A stretch of DNA of 64,000 nt from the NCBI RefSeq assembly GCF_030846195.1, contig NZ_JAVCWH010000005.1, forward strand, positions 248,001 to 312,000, given 5' to 3'. Of the stretch, positions 56,448 through 64,000 are shown piece after piece. The notes beneath the pieces were generated by a model. The model saw nothing but the letters and a program-made list of their open reading frames with translations. It was not told the origin of the DNA and did no database searches. How positions within the stretch are numbered: the first letter of the stretch is position 1; each line of letters opens with the position of its first letter. This DNA is from Paracoccus yibinensis (GTDB lineage Bacteria; Pseudomonadota; Alphaproteobacteria; Rhodobacterales; Rhodobacteraceae). Made by a program: the position numbers and the translations under genes.

Positions 56448-56532
56448 CCCCCAGGGCGCTTGACGGCGTGGGGGGCCTGATCCATCCTGGCCGACGGGAG
56501 GAAGCCACCTATTGCCATGGAAAGGGTTTCCG

Positions 56533-56751
56533 ATGGCCTACACGATCACCCATTTCGCGCCCGAGACGCGGGGCCGCATCGACGCCTTCTTCAACCGCCT
56601 TGGCCAGGGCGTGAACGTCTATCTTGAAGCGCGGGCGCGATCCGCGCAGATCGATGCGCTGGAGGCGAAGACCGACGCCGAACTGGCCTGCATGGGGTTG
56701 ACCCGCGACCGGATCGTGGCGCATGTGTTTCGCGACACCTATTGGGTTTGA
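56533..56751 (+). CDS. DUF1127-type small protein
   Basis: 72 residues: MAYTITHFAPETRGRIDAFF, then LEARARSAQIDALEAKTDAELACMGLTRDRIVAHVF. The C-terminal part (ALEAKTDAELACMGLTRDRI) has the DUF1127 pattern. AAAGGG lies 6 bases before the ATG. Small DUF1127 proteins in alphaproteobacteria are linked to stress and RNA turnover, but this one's role is unknown. Confidence 0.7.
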   Translation: MAYTITHFAPETRGRIDAFFNRLGQGVNVYLEARARSAQIDALEAKTDAELACMGLTRDRIVAHVFRDTYWV

Positions 56752-56757
56752 CCGGAT

Positions 56758-57168
56758 CTAATCCTTCCAGTCGATCACCACTTGCGTCTGCGTGACGATG
56801 GCTGCGGCCTTGCCGTCGCCGCGGGTGATGGTGGTCTGCCAGATCTGCGTGGTCCGGCCGATATGCAGGGGCAGGCTGACGGCGCGGGCCACGTCGCCCA
56901 GCCGGATCGGGCGCAGGAAGTTGGTCTTGCTTTCCAGCGTGGTGGTGGTCTTGCCCTTGGGCAGGTTCAGGAAAGTGCCGGTGCCGCCCGCATTGTCGGC
57001 CAGACCCATGATCGCGCCGCCATGCAGCACGCCGTTGCGATTGGCCAGAACTTGCGTCACCGGCATCTCGAACTCGACCCGTTCGGGCGTGGCGCTGACC
57101 AGCCGGGCGCCGATATGGATGGCGAATTCGGGCTGGTCCTCGGCCTCGCGCCTGATCTGTTCGTCCAT
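56758..57168 (-). CDS. PaaI-type hotdog thioesterase
   Basis: 136 residues with the hotdog pattern RNGVLHGGAIMGLADNAGG, including the conserved HGG segment, and ESKTNFLRPIRLGD. It probably hydrolyses an acyl-CoA thioester; the substrate is unknown. Tail to tail with the DUF1127 gene. Confidence 0.88.
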   Translation of the reverse strand: MDEQIRREAEDQPEFAIHIGARLVSATPERVEFEMPVTQVLANRNGVLHGGAIMGLADNAGGTGTFLNLPKGKTTTTLESKTNFLRPIRLGDVARAVSLPLHIGRTTQIWQTTITRGDGKAAAIVTQTQVVIDWKD

Positions 57169-57224
57169 GGGATGTCCTTCCGCTGCCCGGCCATATCAAC
57201 CGGGCAGCGGGGGAAGGGCAAGGG

Positions 57225-57806
57225 TCACGCCTTGCGGCAGGACACCAGTTGCGCCCGATACATCTGCGCCCGCTGGCCGACCTGGTTCGCGACCCGCACC
57301 AGCCAGGGCTTGCCAAGATAGGACTGGCGCGCAAATCCCGACCGGCCTTCGTGATAGGCCAGGTATTGCCCTGTCGCGTCCCATTTGGAGATGCCAAGCC
57401 GGCGCGAGGAATTGTGCATGTACCAGCCCATGAAATCCGTCGCATGGCGGATGTTGTCGCGCTTGGCGCGGCGGTTGCCGGTCTCCTTCTGGTATTCCTC
57501 CCACGTGCCGTCGAGCGCCTGGGAATAACCATAGGCACTGGACTGGCGGCCGATGGGAATCACGCCAAGCGCGTATTGATGCGGCGTGCGGGCATCGCCG
57601 ATGAACTTCGATTCCTGGTGGATCGCCGCCATCTGCACATGGATCGGGATGCCCCATTTGCGTTCCGACGCCTTCATGGCTCGGTAATAGGCGGGCCGTT
57701 CCGCCACGATGGCGCAGGCGTTGTCCAGTTGCCGGGGCGCCGAATAGTTGCCGCCGCCGCATGACGCGACCAGCCCGACAATCGCGAGTTTCAGAAGCCT
57801 GCTCAT
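57225..57806 (-). CDS. Lytic transglycosylase-like lipoprotein
   Basis: 193 residues. The lipoprotein signal ends LVASCGGG (Cys near residue 16). The SLT-like core is MKASERKWGIPIHVQMAAIHQESKF, with the likely catalytic Glu in HQESKF, followed by AYGYSQALDGTWEEYQ and AYHEGRSGF. It may cleave peptidoglycan glycan strands. Confidence 0.85.
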   Translation of the reverse strand: MSRLLKLAIVGLVASCGGGNYSAPRQLDNACAIVAERPAYYRAMKASERKWGIPIHVQMAAIHQESKFIGDARTPHQYALGVIPIGRQSSAYGYSQALDGTWEEYQKETGNRRAKRDNIRHATDFMGWYMHNSSRRLGISKWDATGQYLAYHEGRSGFARQSYLGKPWLVRVANQVGQRAQMYRAQLVSCRKA

Positions 57807-57876
57807 CCTGCCCTCTTGTCGTTTTCCGGCGATCTTACGGAAATTCACGCAGGGGTGAAATCACAAAGCCGGAAGA

Positions 57877-59352
57877 TCACACCGACAGGACTGCCTGCAC
57901 CGCCCTTTGCCAAGCGGAATAGCGCCGATCTCGGTCATCGGGCGACATCCCGGGCTCGAACCGGCGGTCAAGCTGCCAGGCTTGCGCATAGTCGTCGGGC
58001 GCCGGGCACAGACCTGCGCGATAGCCCGCCAGCCAGGCCGCGCCCTGGGCGGTCGTTTCCGTGTTCTTCGGACGGTCAACCGGCGCGCCCAGGATGTCGG
58101 ACAGGAACTGCATCGCCGGTTCGCTGGCGGTCATGCCGCCATCGACGCGAAGCACCGCGTCACCCGCCTGCGGCCAGTCGGCCCGCATGGCTTCCAGCAG
58201 GTCGCGGGTCTGGAAGCCCACGCTTTCCAGGGCGGCGCGGGCGAATTCGGCGGGTCCTGTGTTGCGGGTCAGGCCGAAGACCGCGCCGCGCGCCTTGGGC
58301 GCCCAATGGGGCGCGCCGAGGCCGGTGAAGGCTGGGACCATGATGACCTGCTGGCTGTCATCGGCCTGTGCGGACAGGCCTTGCGTTTCTTTCGCCTCGC
58401 GGATCAGCTTCAGCCCGTCGCGCAGCCATTGGACCACCGCGCCGGCGATGAAGATCGACCCTTCCAGGGCATAGGTGGTCCTGCCGTCCAGGCGATAGGC
58501 GATGGTCGTCAGCAGCCGGTTCTTCGACCGGACCGCCTGGTCGCCCGTGTTCAGCAGCGCGAAGCAGCCGGTGCCATAGGTCGATTTCATCATGCCGGGC
58601 CGGAAGCAGGCCTGACCCACGGTCGCCGCCTGCTGGTCGCCCGCCACGCCCGTGATCGGGATCTCGCGCCCGAACAGGTCGGCGCGCGTGGTGCCGAAAT
58701 CGTCGGCGCTGTCACGGACCTCGGGCAGCAATTCGCGGGGCACGCCGAACAGGCGGCACATGTCGTCGGACCAGTCGCCCTTGCGGATGTCATACAGAAG
58801 CGTCCGGCTGGCATTGGTGGCGTCGGTGACATGGGACCGTCCGCCCGTCAGCTTCCAGATCAGGAAGCTGTCGATGGTCCCGAAGGCCAGTTCGCCCGCC
58901 TGTGCGCGGTCCCGCGCGCCGTCCACATGATCCAGCAGCCAGCCGATCTTGGTGGCGCTGAAATAGGGGTCCAGCAGCAGGCCGGTGGTGTCTGTCACCT
59001 GATCCTCGGCCCCCTCGTCGCGCAGGCGGTTGCAGATGTCGGCGGTGCGGCGGTCCTGCCAGACGATGGCGCGGTGGATCGGTTCCCCGGTCTTGCGGTC
59101 CCAGATCACCACGGTTTCTCGCTGATTGGTGATGCCGATGGCGTCGATGCGGGGGGCGCCCGCCTTCTCGATGGCGGCGCGGGCGGTTCCGGCGCTGCTG
59201 GTCCAGATGTCGCCGGGTTCGTGTTCCACCCAGCCCGAGCGCGGAAAGTGCTGAGGAAACTCGTGCTGGGCCGTGGCCTGCACCGTCAGGTCGTCGCGAA
59301 ACACAAGCGCGCGGGACGAGGTGGTCCCCTGATCCATCGCCAGTATCGTCAT
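57877..59352 (-). CDS. glpK: Glycerol kinase
   Basis: 491 residues. N-terminal [15 protein letters not shown] is the FGGY kinase phosphate loop; [28 protein letters not shown] and [10 protein letters not shown] follow, and [17 protein letters not shown] and the C-terminal [16 protein letters not shown] complete the family. It makes glycerol-3-phosphate. Its start overlaps the stop of the ModE-like gene by ATGA. No glpF or glpD is in the window. Confidence 0.96.
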   Translation of the reverse strand: MTILAMDQGTTSSRALVFRDDLTVQATAQHEFPQHFPRSGWVEHEPGDIWTSSAGTARAAIEKAGAPRIDAIGITNQRETVVIWDRKTGEPIHRAIVWQDRRTADICNRLRDEGAEDQVTDTTGLLLDPYFSATKIGWLLDHVDGARDRAQAGELAFGTIDSFLIWKLTGGRSHVTDATNASRTLLYDIRKGDWSDDMCRLFGVPRELLPEVRDSADDFGTTRADLFGREIPITGVAGDQQAATVGQACFRPGMMKSTYGTGCFALLNTGDQAVRSKNRLLTTIAYRLDGRTTYALEGSIFIAGAVVQWLRDGLKLIREAKETQGLSAQADDSQQVIMVPAFTGLGAPHWAPKARGAVFGLTRNTGPAEFARAALESVGFQTRDLLEAMRADWPQAGDAVLRVDGGMTASEPAMQFLSDILGAPVDRPKNTETTAQGAAWLAGYRAGLCPAPDDYAQAWQLDRRFEPGMSPDDRDRRYSAWQRAVQAVLSV

Positions 59353-59708
59353 GGTTCCTCCGTTTTCATCAGGGCGCCGATGGCGGCAAGGTCGGCCGCC
59401 CCCTTGTCGCGCAAAAGCCGCTCAAGCGATTCATAATGGTGCAGGACCGCCTGGCCGGTGGGCGTGACCGTCGCCCCGCCGCCGCCTGCCCCGCCCCGGT
59501 TGCTGTCCACCAGCGGGGCGGCAAAGGCCGCGTTCATTTCCTCGACCAGGGACCAGGCGCGCTTATAGCTCATCCCCATCTGCCGTCCTGCGGCCGAGAT
59601 CGAGCCATGCTGCCCGATCAGCCGCAGAAGCTGCGCCTTGCCCGGCCCCAGCACCAGCGGCGCGTCGTATTCCAGCCGCAGCTTGATCCGGGGTCCGTCC
59701 CTGTCCAT
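59349..59708 (-). CDS. ModE N-terminal-like winged helix-turn-helix regulator
   Basis: 119 residues. The LysR/ModE-type HTH is [39 protein letters not shown], and the glycine-rich [18 protein letters not shown] hinge resembles ModE. The molybdate-binding (TOBE) part of full ModE is absent. It is coupled by ATGA to glpK, an unusual pairing for a ModE-like protein; it may regulate glpK or be unrelated. Its own ligand is unknown. Confidence 0.82.
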   Translation of the reverse strand: MDRDGPRIKLRLEYDAPLVLGPGKAQLLRLIGQHGSISAAGRQMGMSYKRAWSLVEEMNAAFAAPLVDSNRGGAGGGGATVTPTGQAVLHHYESLERLLRDKGAADLAAIGALMKTEEP

Positions 59709-59829
59709 GCGATTCGGTTCCTGTCTTTGCAGCAGGTTAGCCGCAGCGTCCGCGCGACGCCACGGCGCGCTTGGCCGAAGGGGCGGGCTGGGCCTATGCT
59801 GTCCCGGCAACCAAGGGAAGGGGTTCACC

Positions 59830-61008
59830 ATGTCCACCGAGATCGTCATCCTGTCCGGCGCGCGCACTGCCATCGGCACCTTCGGCGGCAGCCTTGCCGC
59901 CATTCCGCCCATCCAGCTGGCGACCATCGTGACCCGCGCCGCGATGGAGCGGGCAGGGGTTGCGCCCGAGAAGATCGGGCAGGTGGTCTTTGGCCATGTC
60001 ATCAACACGGAACCCCGCGACATGTACCTGTCCCGCGTGGCGATGCTGGAGGCGGGCATTCCCGACACAACGCCCGCGATGAACGTGAACCGGCTTTGCG
60101 GGTCGGGCGCGCAGGCCATCGTCTCGGCGGCGCAGGCACTTATGCTGGGCGACGCGGATTTCGCCGTGGCGGGCGGCGCCGAAAGCATGAGCCGCGCGCC
60201 CTATGCTGTCAGTTCCGCACGATTCGGCGCCAAGATGGGCGACCAGAAGATGATGGACATGATGACCGGCGCGCTGACCTGCCCGATGGGCACGGGCCAC
60301 ATGGGCGTGACGGCGGAAAACGTCGCGGGCGAACATGACATCAGCCGCCAGGCCCAGGACGAATTCGCGATGGAATCGCAGCGTCGCGCGGCGGCGGCCA
60401 TTGCGGCGGGGTATTTCCGCGACCAGATCGTGCCGGTCGAGGTGAAGGGCCGCAAGGGGCCGGTGACATTCGACACGGACGAGCATCCCAAGGAAACCAG
60501 TCTGGACAAGCTGGCAGGGCTGAAGGCGGTCTTCAAGAAGGACGGCAGCGTCACGGCGGGCAATGCCAGCGGCATCAACGACGGTGCAGCGGCCCTGGTG
60601 CTGGCGCGGGCGGACGCGGCGCAGGCGGCGGGCCTGACGCCCCGCGCGCGGATCCTGGGCTATGCCGTGGCGGGCGTGCGCCCCGAAGTGATGGGCATCG
60701 GCCCGGTCCCTGCAGTGCAGAAGCTGCTGGAGAAGACGGGCCTGTCGGCGGGCGATTTCGACGTGATCGAATCGAACGAGGCCTTCGCCGCGCAGGCCCT
60801 GGCGGTGAACAAGGGCCTGGGCCTGGATCCTGCCCGCGTGAATCCCAATGGCGGGGCCATCGCGCTGGGCCATCCGGTCGGCGCGACAGGCGCGATCATC
60901 ACCGTCAAGGCACTGCATGAGCTGGAACGCACCGGAGGCCGTAAGGCATTGATAACCATGTGCATCGGGGGAGGTCAGGGGATTGCCATCGCCATCGAAA
61001 GGACCTGA
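59830..61008 (+). CDS. Acetyl-CoA C-acetyltransferase (thiolase)
   Basis: 392 residues. The nucleophilic Cys is in NRLCGSGAQAIVSAAQAL (near residue 89), and NEAFAAQAL, NPNGGAIALGHPVGATGA and CIGGGQG carry the other catalytic motifs. It joins or cleaves acetyl units on CoA, as in polyhydroxybutyrate or fatty-acid metabolism. The start at 59830 has AAGGGAAGGGG upstream. Which chain length it prefers is not shown. Confidence 0.93.
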   Translation: MSTEIVILSGARTAIGTFGGSLAAIPPIQLATIVTRAAMERAGVAPEKIGQVVFGHVINTEPRDMYLSRVAMLEAGIPDTTPAMNVNRLCGSGAQAIVSAAQALMLGDADFAVAGGAESMSRAPYAVSSARFGAKMGDQKMMDMMTGALTCPMGTGHMGVTAENVAGEHDISRQAQDEFAMESQRRAAAAIAAGYFRDQIVPVEVKGRKGPVTFDTDEHPKETSLDKLAGLKAVFKKDGSVTAGNASGINDGAAALVLARADAAQAAGLTPRARILGYAVAGVRPEVMGIGPVPAVQKLLEKTGLSAGDFDVIESNEAFAAQALAVNKGLGLDPARVNPNGGAIALGHPVGATGAIITVKALHELERTGGRKALITMCIGGGQGIAIAIERT

Positions 61009-61033
61009 CGCCCGATCCCTTTCCAGAAGCTGA

Positions 61034-61067
61034 CTGGTCAAGTTTTTTTACCAAAACTCTTGACCAG
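61034..61067 (+). promoter_or_regulatory. Operator-like inverted repeat upstream of lctP
   Basis: CTGGTCAAG (61034-61042) and CTTGACCAG (61059-61067) form a perfect 9-base inverted repeat around a T-rich 16-base centre. The right arm contains TTGACC, a possible -35 box. The TGGTC/GACCA arms resemble operators of GntR-family lactate regulators (LldR/PdhR), which suggests lactate-responsive control of lctP. It could also act as a terminator for the thiolase. Confidence 0.5.
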
Positions 61068-61116
61068 CTAGGCTTCGCCTTCAATTGTGCCCTGCATTAG
61101 AAGGGAGGATATTCTG

Positions 61117-62898
61117 ATGCAGGGACTGATGTTCTTTGCCGCCTTGCTGCCTGTGCTTGCGGTATTTGTCTTGCTGGTCGTCATGCGGAAATCGGCGAAG
61201 CTGTCGATGCTGGTGGCCTATCTTGCCACCGTCGTGCTGGCCTTGCTGGTCTGGGGGGCGCCTTGGGAACGCGTCGCGGGGGCCACCGTGAACGGCCTGG
61301 TGACGGCGATCACGCTGCTCTACATCGTGTTCGGGGCGATCCTGCTGCTTTACACCGTGCAAGAATCGGGGGCGATCCGGGCGATCCGGCGCGGGTTTAC
61401 CGATATCTCGCCCGACCGGCGCATCCAGGCGATCATCATCGCCTGGATGTTCGGGTCGCTGATCGAAGGGGCTTCCGGCTTCGGCACGCCTGCTGCGGTG
61501 GCGGCGCCCCTGCTGGTGGCGATCGGCTTTCCCGCCATGGCGGCGGTCATGGTCACGCTGATCATCCAGTCCACGCCGGTGTCGTTCGGCGCGGTCGGCA
61601 CGCCCATGCTTGTGGGCCTGGGCACCGGGCTGTCGAACAGCGAGGAGGTGGCGACCGCCATCAGCCCTGCGGCCCTGGATCAGTATGTTCCGGTCGTGGC
61701 GGCGAACGTGGCGCTGATCCACACGATGATCGGCTTCCTGATTCCCCTGCTGATGGTGGGGATGCTGACGCGGTTCTTTGGCCGCAGCCGCAGCTTCGCC
61801 GAAGGCTTCCGCGCCTGGAAGTTCGCGCTGTTCGCGGGCCTCGCCTTCACGCTGCCCTATCTGCTGGTGGCGCGGGTTCTGGGGCCAGAATTCCCGTCGC
61901 TTCTGGGCGGGCTGATCGGCCTGATGATCGTCGTTCCGGCCGCGCGCGCGGGATGGTTCATGCCCGCTGACCGCTTCGATTTCCCGCCTCGCGCGGAATG
62001 GGAGCGGGATTGGCAGGGCTCGGTCGAGGCGGCCGACGCCGATGCCGAGCTTTCCCCGCATAGCGCGGCGCCCCGGCGCGAGATCTCGCTGCTCAGCGCC
62101 TGGATGCCCTATGTGATCGTGGCGGCTCTCCTGGTGCTCACCCGCACCATCGAACCGCTGAAGGCCTGGCTGACAGGGCCGTCCACGACACTGGCGTTGC
62201 GCGACATGTTCGGGTCGGGGATCAACGCCTCGGCGCAGTTCCTGTATTCGCCGGGAACGGTGATGATCATTGCCTCGCTGATCTCGGTCGCGCTGTTCCG
62301 CATGCGCGGGTCGGATTACGGCCGGGCCTGGGCGATCTCGGGCAGGACGATGCTGGCCGCCGCCCCCGCGCTGCTGCTGGCGGTGCCGATGGTGCAGGTC
62401 TTCATCAATTCGGGATCCGAGGACACGGCCTCGATGCCGATCATGCTGGCGCAGGGCATGGCCGCTGCGACGGGCGATGCCTGGCCGCTGTTCGCCCCCA
62501 TCGTCGGCGCGCTCGGCGCCTTCATCGCCGGGTCGAACACGGTGTCCAACATGATGTTCTCGCTGTTCCAGTTCTCGACCGCGCAGGGTATCGGGCTGGA
62601 CCTGGCGGGCATCACCATCGTGGTGGCCTTGCAGGCTGTCGGCGGCGCGGCAGGCAACATGATCTGCGTGCACAACGTGGTCGCGGCCTCGGCAACGGTG
62701 GGTCTGACGGACCGCGAGGGCGACCTGATCCGCAAGACGCTGATCACCATGGCCTATTACGTGGTGCAGGCCGGCCTGATCGGCATGGGCCTGATCCAGG
62801 GCGGCCTGTGGTGGCCGGCGGCCGTTGTCTGGGCGCTGGTGGTGATCGGCGGGATGGGCACGAACCGGGGCGAGGCGCAGCTGCGTCCCGCGCGCTGA
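61117..62898 (+). CDS. lctP: L-lactate permease (LctP family)
   Basis: 593 residues, about 13 membrane segments, from [22 protein letters not shown] onward. Family blocks include [27 protein letters not shown] and [16 protein letters not shown]. It imports lactate (and glycolate) with protons. GGGAGG lies 8 bases before the ATG at 61117. No lactate dehydrogenase is adjacent. Confidence 0.94.
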   Translation: MQGLMFFAALLPVLAVFVLLVVMRKSAKLSMLVAYLATVVLALLVWGAPWERVAGATVNGLVTAITLLYIVFGAILLLYTVQESGAIRAIRRGFTDISPDRRIQAIIIAWMFGSLIEGASGFGTPAAVAAPLLVAIGFPAMAAVMVTLIIQSTPVSFGAVGTPMLVGLGTGLSNSEEVATAISPAALDQYVPVVAANVALIHTMIGFLIPLLMVGMLTRFFGRSRSFAEGFRAWKFALFAGLAFTLPYLLVARVLGPEFPSLLGGLIGLMIVVPAARAGWFMPADRFDFPPRAEWERDWQGSVEAADADAELSPHSAAPRREISLLSAWMPYVIVAALLVLTRTIEPLKAWLTGPSTTLALRDMFGSGINASAQFLYSPGTVMIIASLISVALFRMRGSDYGRAWAISGRTMLAAAPALLLAVPMVQVFINSGSEDTASMPIMLAQGMAAATGDAWPLFAPIVGALGAFIAGSNTVSNMMFSLFQFSTAQGIGLDLAGITIVVALQAVGGAAGNMICVHNVVAASATVGLTDREGDLIRKTLITMAYYVVQAGLIGMGLIQGGLWWPAAVVWALVVIGGMGTNRGEAQLRPAR

Positions 62899-62908
62899 TC
62901 CGCTGGGC

Positions 62909-62929
62909 GGGGGGGCTTCGCGCCCCCCC
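62909..62929 (+). terminator. GC hairpin after lctP
   Basis: Stem GGGGGGGC-TTCGC-GCCCCCCC (8 bp) 11 bases after the lctP stop. It lacks a long T-run on the plus strand (ATTGC follows), so termination may be weak or Rho-assisted. Confidence 0.65.
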
Positions 62930-62965
62930 ATTGCTGCAGGCACGACGAAGACCGGATGCAGCATC

Positions 62966-63003
62966 CAGAAAAGGAACGGGCCGCCTCAGATCAAGGCGGC
63001 CCG
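62966..63003 (-). terminator. Intrinsic terminator on the minus strand
   Basis: Stem CGGGCCGCC / GGCGGCCCG (9 bp, loop TTGATCTGA) followed on the minus strand by TTCCTTTTC. It ends the RNA described at 62966-63151, or yhhQ transcripts. Confidence 0.8.
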
Positions 63004-63082
63004 CGAGATCCACGGAGATGGTCCGGTTAGGGATGGCGGATGTTCCGGTCCCAACCAGGGTTTACGACCCTCGGGGCTGCCC

Positions 63083-63139
63083 TCAGGCCACGGCCCCCCT
63101 GACTGTTCCGACACCTCTCTCCAATATCACTCTCGACAC
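63083..63139 (-). CDS. Candidate 18-codon ORF inside the structured RNA
   Basis: GTG start preceded 7 bases upstream by AAGGAGG, an almost perfect ribosome binding site. The product would be MSRVILERGVGTVRGAVA. It uses AGA, ATA and AGG codons that are rare in this genome, so it may be a leader peptide, or the binding-site match may be part of the RNA stem. Translation is unproven. Confidence 0.3.
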   Translation of the reverse strand: MSRVILERGVGTVRGAVA

Positions 63140-63204
63140 TGGACCACCTCCTTTCAATTGGTTGCCGTATAAGGAAAGCGTGCCACAGATCGGACCTGTG
63201 TCAA

Positions 63205-63807
63205 TCAGATTGTTCGTTCAGTTCGCAACAAATTGCGCACGATGATGCGGAAGGGCACAAGGGCAAGTATGGCCAGACTCATCTTGACCAGCCAGTCGGC
63301 AGTTGCCAACGAAACCCACAGGGCGGTGACCGGTCCTTGACCAAGAAGCGGAACAGCCTCGTTCGCCCAGGCTGTGTTGGCGTCATGCGGCAAGGCGGCG
63401 GTGAAGGCGACCGTGAAGAAGATGGCCGTGTCCAGGACCGAACCCACCGACGACGACATCAGCGGCGCGACCCACCAGCGGCGTTTGCGCAACAGGTTGA
63501 AGACGACGATATCGACAAGCTGCGCGACCAGGAAGGCCGCGCCCGACCCCACGGCGATTCGCAGCGTGGTCTTGTCCATGCCTGCAGCAACGACCGAGGA
63601 CAGCACGCCTACCACGAAGCCCGCCAGCACCACCCGGCGGGCGGCGGCGGGACCATAGACGCGGTTCATGATCTCGGTCACGAGGAAGGCGAAGGGATAG
63701 GTGAAGGCGCCCCAGGTCAGCCATGCGCCGACGGTGAATTGCACCAGGATGTTCGAGGCCACGACGATGATGGCCATGGCAAGGATGCCGGGCAGATAGC
63801 GGGTCAT
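63205..63807 (-). CDS. yhhQ: Queuosine precursor transporter YhhQ (VUT family)
   Basis: 200 residues, about six membrane segments. Family motifs: ASNILVQFTVG, TYPFAFLVTEIMNRVYGPAAARRVVLAGF, and SSSVGSVLDTAIFFTVAF. It imports queuosine precursors (preQ0/preQ1 or queuine). ATG at 63807 in MTRYLPGILAMAIIV. I see no preQ1 riboswitch in the short visible upstream region. Confidence 0.9.
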   Translation of the reverse strand: MTRYLPGILAMAIIVVASNILVQFTVGAWLTWGAFTYPFAFLVTEIMNRVYGPAAARRVVLAGFVVGVLSSVVAAGMDKTTLRIAVGSGAAFLVAQLVDIVVFNLLRKRRWWVAPLMSSSVGSVLDTAIFFTVAFTAALPHDANTAWANEAVPLLGQGPVTALWVSLATADWLVKMSLAILALVPFRIIVRNLLRTERTI

Positions 63808-63894
63808 TGATCTTTTCCGTTTTACAAGGTCGCGGAACAACTCGGCCCCGCGTCTTGCGGGACAGCGCGCCTTAGGCGGTGGGGCGGGCCGTTG

Positions 63895-64000
63895 TCAATC
63901 GCGCAGCCGGTATTCGACCAGTTCGGTGCGCTGCAGGGCCAGGAAATTGTCGTCCGAGATCATGGTCAGCCGGATCCCCTGTCCATCGTGCCAGACGGCC
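63895..64000 (-). CDS. C-terminal end of an esterase-like phytase-family protein (5' part outside window)
   Basis: The last 34 codons of a minus-strand gene, ending TGA at 63895. The peptide has [20 protein letters not shown] and ends VEYRLRD. The SDDNF-x-QRT-L pattern is found at the C-terminus of the 'esterase-like activity of phytase' family. Only the tail is seen, so the call is tentative. Confidence 0.55.
   Translation of the reverse strand, partial: AVWHDGQGIRLTMISDDNFLALQRTELVEYRLRD

Larger units (their letters stand above)
62966..63151 (-). ncRNA. Orphan structured RNA candidate, unassigned
   Basis: The 306-base gap between lctP and yhhQ holds this. On the minus strand GGAGGTGGTCC (63151-63141) pairs fully with GGACCATCTCC (63024-63014), 11 bp including one G-U. 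Inside lie further hairpins: AGGGTCGTAAACCCT, and a TCAGG/CCTGA pair around GGGGGCCGTGG. The intrinsic terminator follows 10 bases later. TATACG lies upstream at about 63171-63166 as a possible -10. I compared it with 6S, SRP, tmRNA, RNase P and common riboswitches and found no convincing match. Identity unknown. Confidence 0.55.

Noticed and set aside
62966..63151. Structured RNA as SRP RNA, 6S RNA or a TPP/cobalamin/FMN/preQ1 riboswitch
   Set aside because: No GGAAGGAAGCA (SRP), no recognisable 6S bubble that I could confirm, and none of the riboswitch core motifs. It lies downstream of yhhQ, not upstream, so it cannot be its riboswitch. 6S remains the one to test by covariance search.
63166..63210. 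Sigma-54 promoter (TGGCACG) and TTGACA -35 upstream of the RNA
   Set aside because: TGGCACG is not followed by a GC at the -12 position, and TTGACA is 27 bases from TATACG. Neither makes a proper promoter.

Overview
This is a chromosomal segment of a high-GC alphaproteobacterium of the Rhodobacterales, most likely Paracoccus or a close relative. Four things point there: the petABC (fbcFBC) operon with a cytochrome c1 carrying a very long acidic Ala/Glu/Pro arm, the porin type, the leuS-lptE-holA order, and dense ATGA/GTGA-coupled gene strings. It looks like core genome. I see no phage, transposase, integrase, CRISPR array, rRNA or tRNA. The genus is an inference.

Layout. 1-1911: 3' end of mutS, then aroC. 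1937-7951: a Pho box followed by pstSCAB-phoU-phoB without phoR. 7948-8823: ribokinase-type kinase. 8887-12253: cytochrome bc1 complex (petA-petB-petC, minus strand) with a strong terminator. 12515-16486: radC, dnaJ and dnaK, with a heat-shock-type promoter before dnaK. 16652-28000: polysaccharide region, with an orphan ABC-2 export permease, cysQ, a kdsB/kpsU-like CMP-sugar synthetase, galU, galE, two tandem paralogous glycosyltransferases, a core-2/I-branching-type glycosyltransferase with an extra domain, a two-lobed sulfotransferase, and a phosphomannomutase/phosphoglucomutase. 28135-32356: NTF2-like, GNAT, nitrilase, arfB, Nudix and a PiT phosphate transporter. 32361-34254: NAD salvage (pncA-pncB). 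34350-38739: trhO, an RTX-type calcium-binding protein, and malic enzyme fused to a phosphotransacetylase-like domain. 38835-42916: an Anbu proteasome-homologue operon (ATP-grasp, alpha-E, transglutaminase, Anbu). 43191-44009: a STAS / HATPase partner-switching pair. 44006-45655: hspQ, creA and a metallophosphatase. 45713-49294: yggS, serC, serA with a serC-type RNA leader. 49303-50306: porin and terminator. 50563-56751: DUF3576 lipoprotein, leuS, lptE, holA, a flavoprotein and a DUF1127 protein. 56758-59708: thioesterase, lytic transglycosylase-like lipoprotein, glpK and a ModE-like regulator. 59830-62898: thiolase and lactate permease. 62966-63151: a structured RNA candidate with its own terminator. 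63205-64000: yhhQ and the end of a phytase-esterase-like gene.

Most unusual observations. (1) leuS contains a patch of about 330 bp around KMSKS with clearly different base and codon use, as if replaced by homologous DNA from a lower-GC source. (2) An intergenic repeat (GC hairpin plus GGATATTT) occurs three times between genes and once in frame inside a flavoprotein gene. (3) An orphan structured RNA lies between lctP and yhhQ; it has an 11-bp closing stem, an 18-codon ORF with a near-perfect ribosome binding site, and an intrinsic terminator. (4) The glycosyltransferase/sulfotransferase string has duplicated and fused members and may build a sulfated surface glycan.
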